Below are positions 6,201-6,988 of a stretch of DNA of 6,988 bases, in pieces. Position 1 is the stretch's first letter. Every line of letters starts with the position of its first letter. The DNA is from an uncultured Lachnospiraceae bacterium. Lineage in GTDB: Bacteria > Bacillota > Clostridia > Lachnospirales > Lachnospiraceae. The notes below the pieces were generated by a model that saw nothing but the letters and a program-made list of their open reading frames with translations, searched no databases and was not told the origin of the DNA. Both the position numbers and the translations under genes were made by a program. The stretch covers positions 1-6,988 of the forward strand of contig CALEFO010000216.1 of assembly GCA_937877165.1 (NCBI GenBank), given 5' to 3'.

Positions 6201-6908
6201 TCAGACGTTCTCATGCTTTTTCCAGGAAAGAAGAGTCTGGTAGGCAGCCGCCTGCTCCGCAGCCTTCTTGGAGCGCCCGCTCCCGCGCGCCGTCTCCTCG
6301 CCATTTACCTGCACACCCACGGTATAGGTCTTGTCATGGCAAGGGCCCTCTTCTCCGAGAATCTCATAGGAAACCGTCTTCCCGGCCTTCTGACAGCGCT
6401 CCTGAAGAATAGACTTCGCATCATAGAACAGAAGCTTTCCCTCCAGATCCGACAGGACATACTGCAGGATGAAACTGCGCGGCACGGATACATCGCGGCT
6501 GTCCAGGTACATAGCTCCGATGACCGCCTCCATGACATCTGAGGTGATGGAGTCCTTGCCCCGGCCGCCGCCGGCCTCTTCGCCCTTTCCAAGGCGGATA
6601 TAGCGCTCCAGATCAATGTCCCGTGCGCAAAAGGCAAGCGCCGGCTCACAAACAAGGGACGCGCGGATCTTCGTCAGCTCTCCCTCCCGCTTGCCGGGAT
6701 ATTTTTCATAGAGAAACTCGCTGGAAACCATTTCCAGAACGGCATCTCCCAGAAACTCCAGCCGTTCATAGTCTTCGTATTTGCGAATGCGCTGCTCATT
6801 GGCATAGGACGTATGCGTCAGAGCGCACTCAAGCAGATACCGGTTGTGGAAGGTATAGCCGATACGCTTTTCCAGTTCGCCGGTATCCGGTCTTTCCGAT
6901 TCCGTCAT
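6201..6908 (-). CDS. rnc: Ribonuclease III
   Basis: RNase III is a Mg2+-dependent endonuclease that cuts double-stranded RNA. It matures rRNA precursors and processes or degrades structured mRNAs in the cytoplasm, acting as a homodimer. The 235-aa product has the usual length and the two expected domains. The N-terminal nuclease domain (about residues 10-155) carries the signature ERLEFLGDAVLE. The four metal-binding carboxylates are all present by alignment with the family: E51, D55, D124 and E127 (the last two in SDVMEAVIGA). The dsRNA-binding domain (about 163-232) ends in the lysine-bearing helix GSGRSKKAAEQAAA. The ATG start gives the natural N-terminus; an AAAGG lies 12 nt upstream (6921-6925) and a GAGG abuts the start, so the ribosome site is not ideal. 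It is followed by a 78-nt spacer and then smc. Nothing suggests truncation or loss of activity. Confidence 0.97.
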   Translation of the reverse strand: MTESERPDTGELEKRIGYTFHNRYLLECALTHTSYANEQRIRKYEDYERLEFLGDAVLEMVSSEFLYEKYPGKREGELTKIRASLVCEPALAFCARDIDLERYIRLGKGEEAGGGRGKDSITSDVMEAVIGAMYLDSRDVSVPRSFILQYVLSDLEGKLLFYDAKSILQERCQKAGKTVSYEILGEEGPCHDKTYTVGVQVNGEETARGSGRSKKAAEQAAAYQTLLSWKKHENV

Positions 6909-6945
6909 CCTCGAAACTTACCTTTCTGCGTCTCCTAACGTCTTG

Positions 6946-6987
6946 TCAGTCTGCCTCGCCGGTTGCCTTGCGGATTAGCTCCAGTGC
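6946..6987 (-). CDS. C-terminal end of an upstream gene, possibly acyl carrier protein (partial)
   Basis: Only the last 13 codons and a TGA stop are inside the window; the gene begins beyond the right edge. In the frame chosen, the peptide reads ALELIRKATGEAD and then stops. This amphipathic ending would suit the last helix of an acyl carrier protein, which in many clostridia and bacilli (plsX/fabD-acpP-rnc-smc-ftsY) lies directly before rnc. The stop is 37 nt before the rnc start, consistent with co-transcription. A second frame stays open to a TAG at 6935-6937, but its translation is Gly/Arg-rich and less protein-like. The identification rests mainly on gene order; the phosphopantetheine-site DSL motif that would prove it is not in the window. 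Confidence 0.4.
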   Translation of the reverse strand, partial: ALELIRKATGEAD

Positions 6988-6988
6988 C

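Noticed and set aside
1..6988. CRISPR array, tRNA, transposon, prophage or defence cassette
   Set aside because: No spaced direct repeats, cloverleaf, transposase or integrase motifs were seen; the window is almost filled by a conserved operon.

Overview
The window reads as one leftward (minus-strand) housekeeping operon from a Gram-positive, probably clostridial, bacterium. The order is [acyl-carrier-protein-like 3' end] - rnc - smc - ftsY - membrane-anchored GH25-like protein. rnc-smc-ftsY is the standard Firmicutes arrangement. The moderately high GC, the style of the SMC and FtsY proteins, and a lysozyme-like protein of a type I associate with Lachnospiraceae all point to that family. This assignment is inferred from gene order and protein style, not from a marker-gene comparison.

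Layout from the operon's upstream end (right) to its downstream end (left): the last 13 codons of an upstream gene (6946-6987); RNase III (6201-6908); a 78-nt spacer with two small hairpins, the second just before the smc Shine-Dalgarno; a full-length 1187-aa SMC condensin ATPase (2559-6122); the SRP receptor FtsY (1364-2515), with an unusual 76-residue acidic C-terminal tail; and, 15 nt further on, a 380-aa single-pass membrane protein with a GH25 lysozyme-like outer domain (206-1348). Coding density is high, with spacers of 37, 78, 43 and 15 nt, so the genes are probably co-transcribed from a promoter beyond the right edge.

The operon ends in a regulatory stretch at 1-224. A 9-bp hairpin overlaps the last stop codon. 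A perfect 17-bp hairpin follows, carrying a TTGACA element in each arm. Two promoter-like elements with 17-nt spacers then point off the left edge, and a GTTAG/CTAAC dyad sits over the predicted start of the second.

The housekeeping proteins cover RNA processing (RNase III), chromosome organisation (SMC) and co-translational membrane targeting (FtsY). The last protein is predicted to face the cell wall, but the Asp-x-Glu catalytic pair of GH25 is replaced by Trp-x-Asn, so it is probably a non-catalytic wall-binding or scaffold protein. I see no mobile element, CRISPR array, tRNA, rRNA or defence cassette. The best candidates for something undescribed are the GH25-like pseudoenzyme, the relocated acidic domain of FtsY, and the hairpin/promoter block at the left edge.
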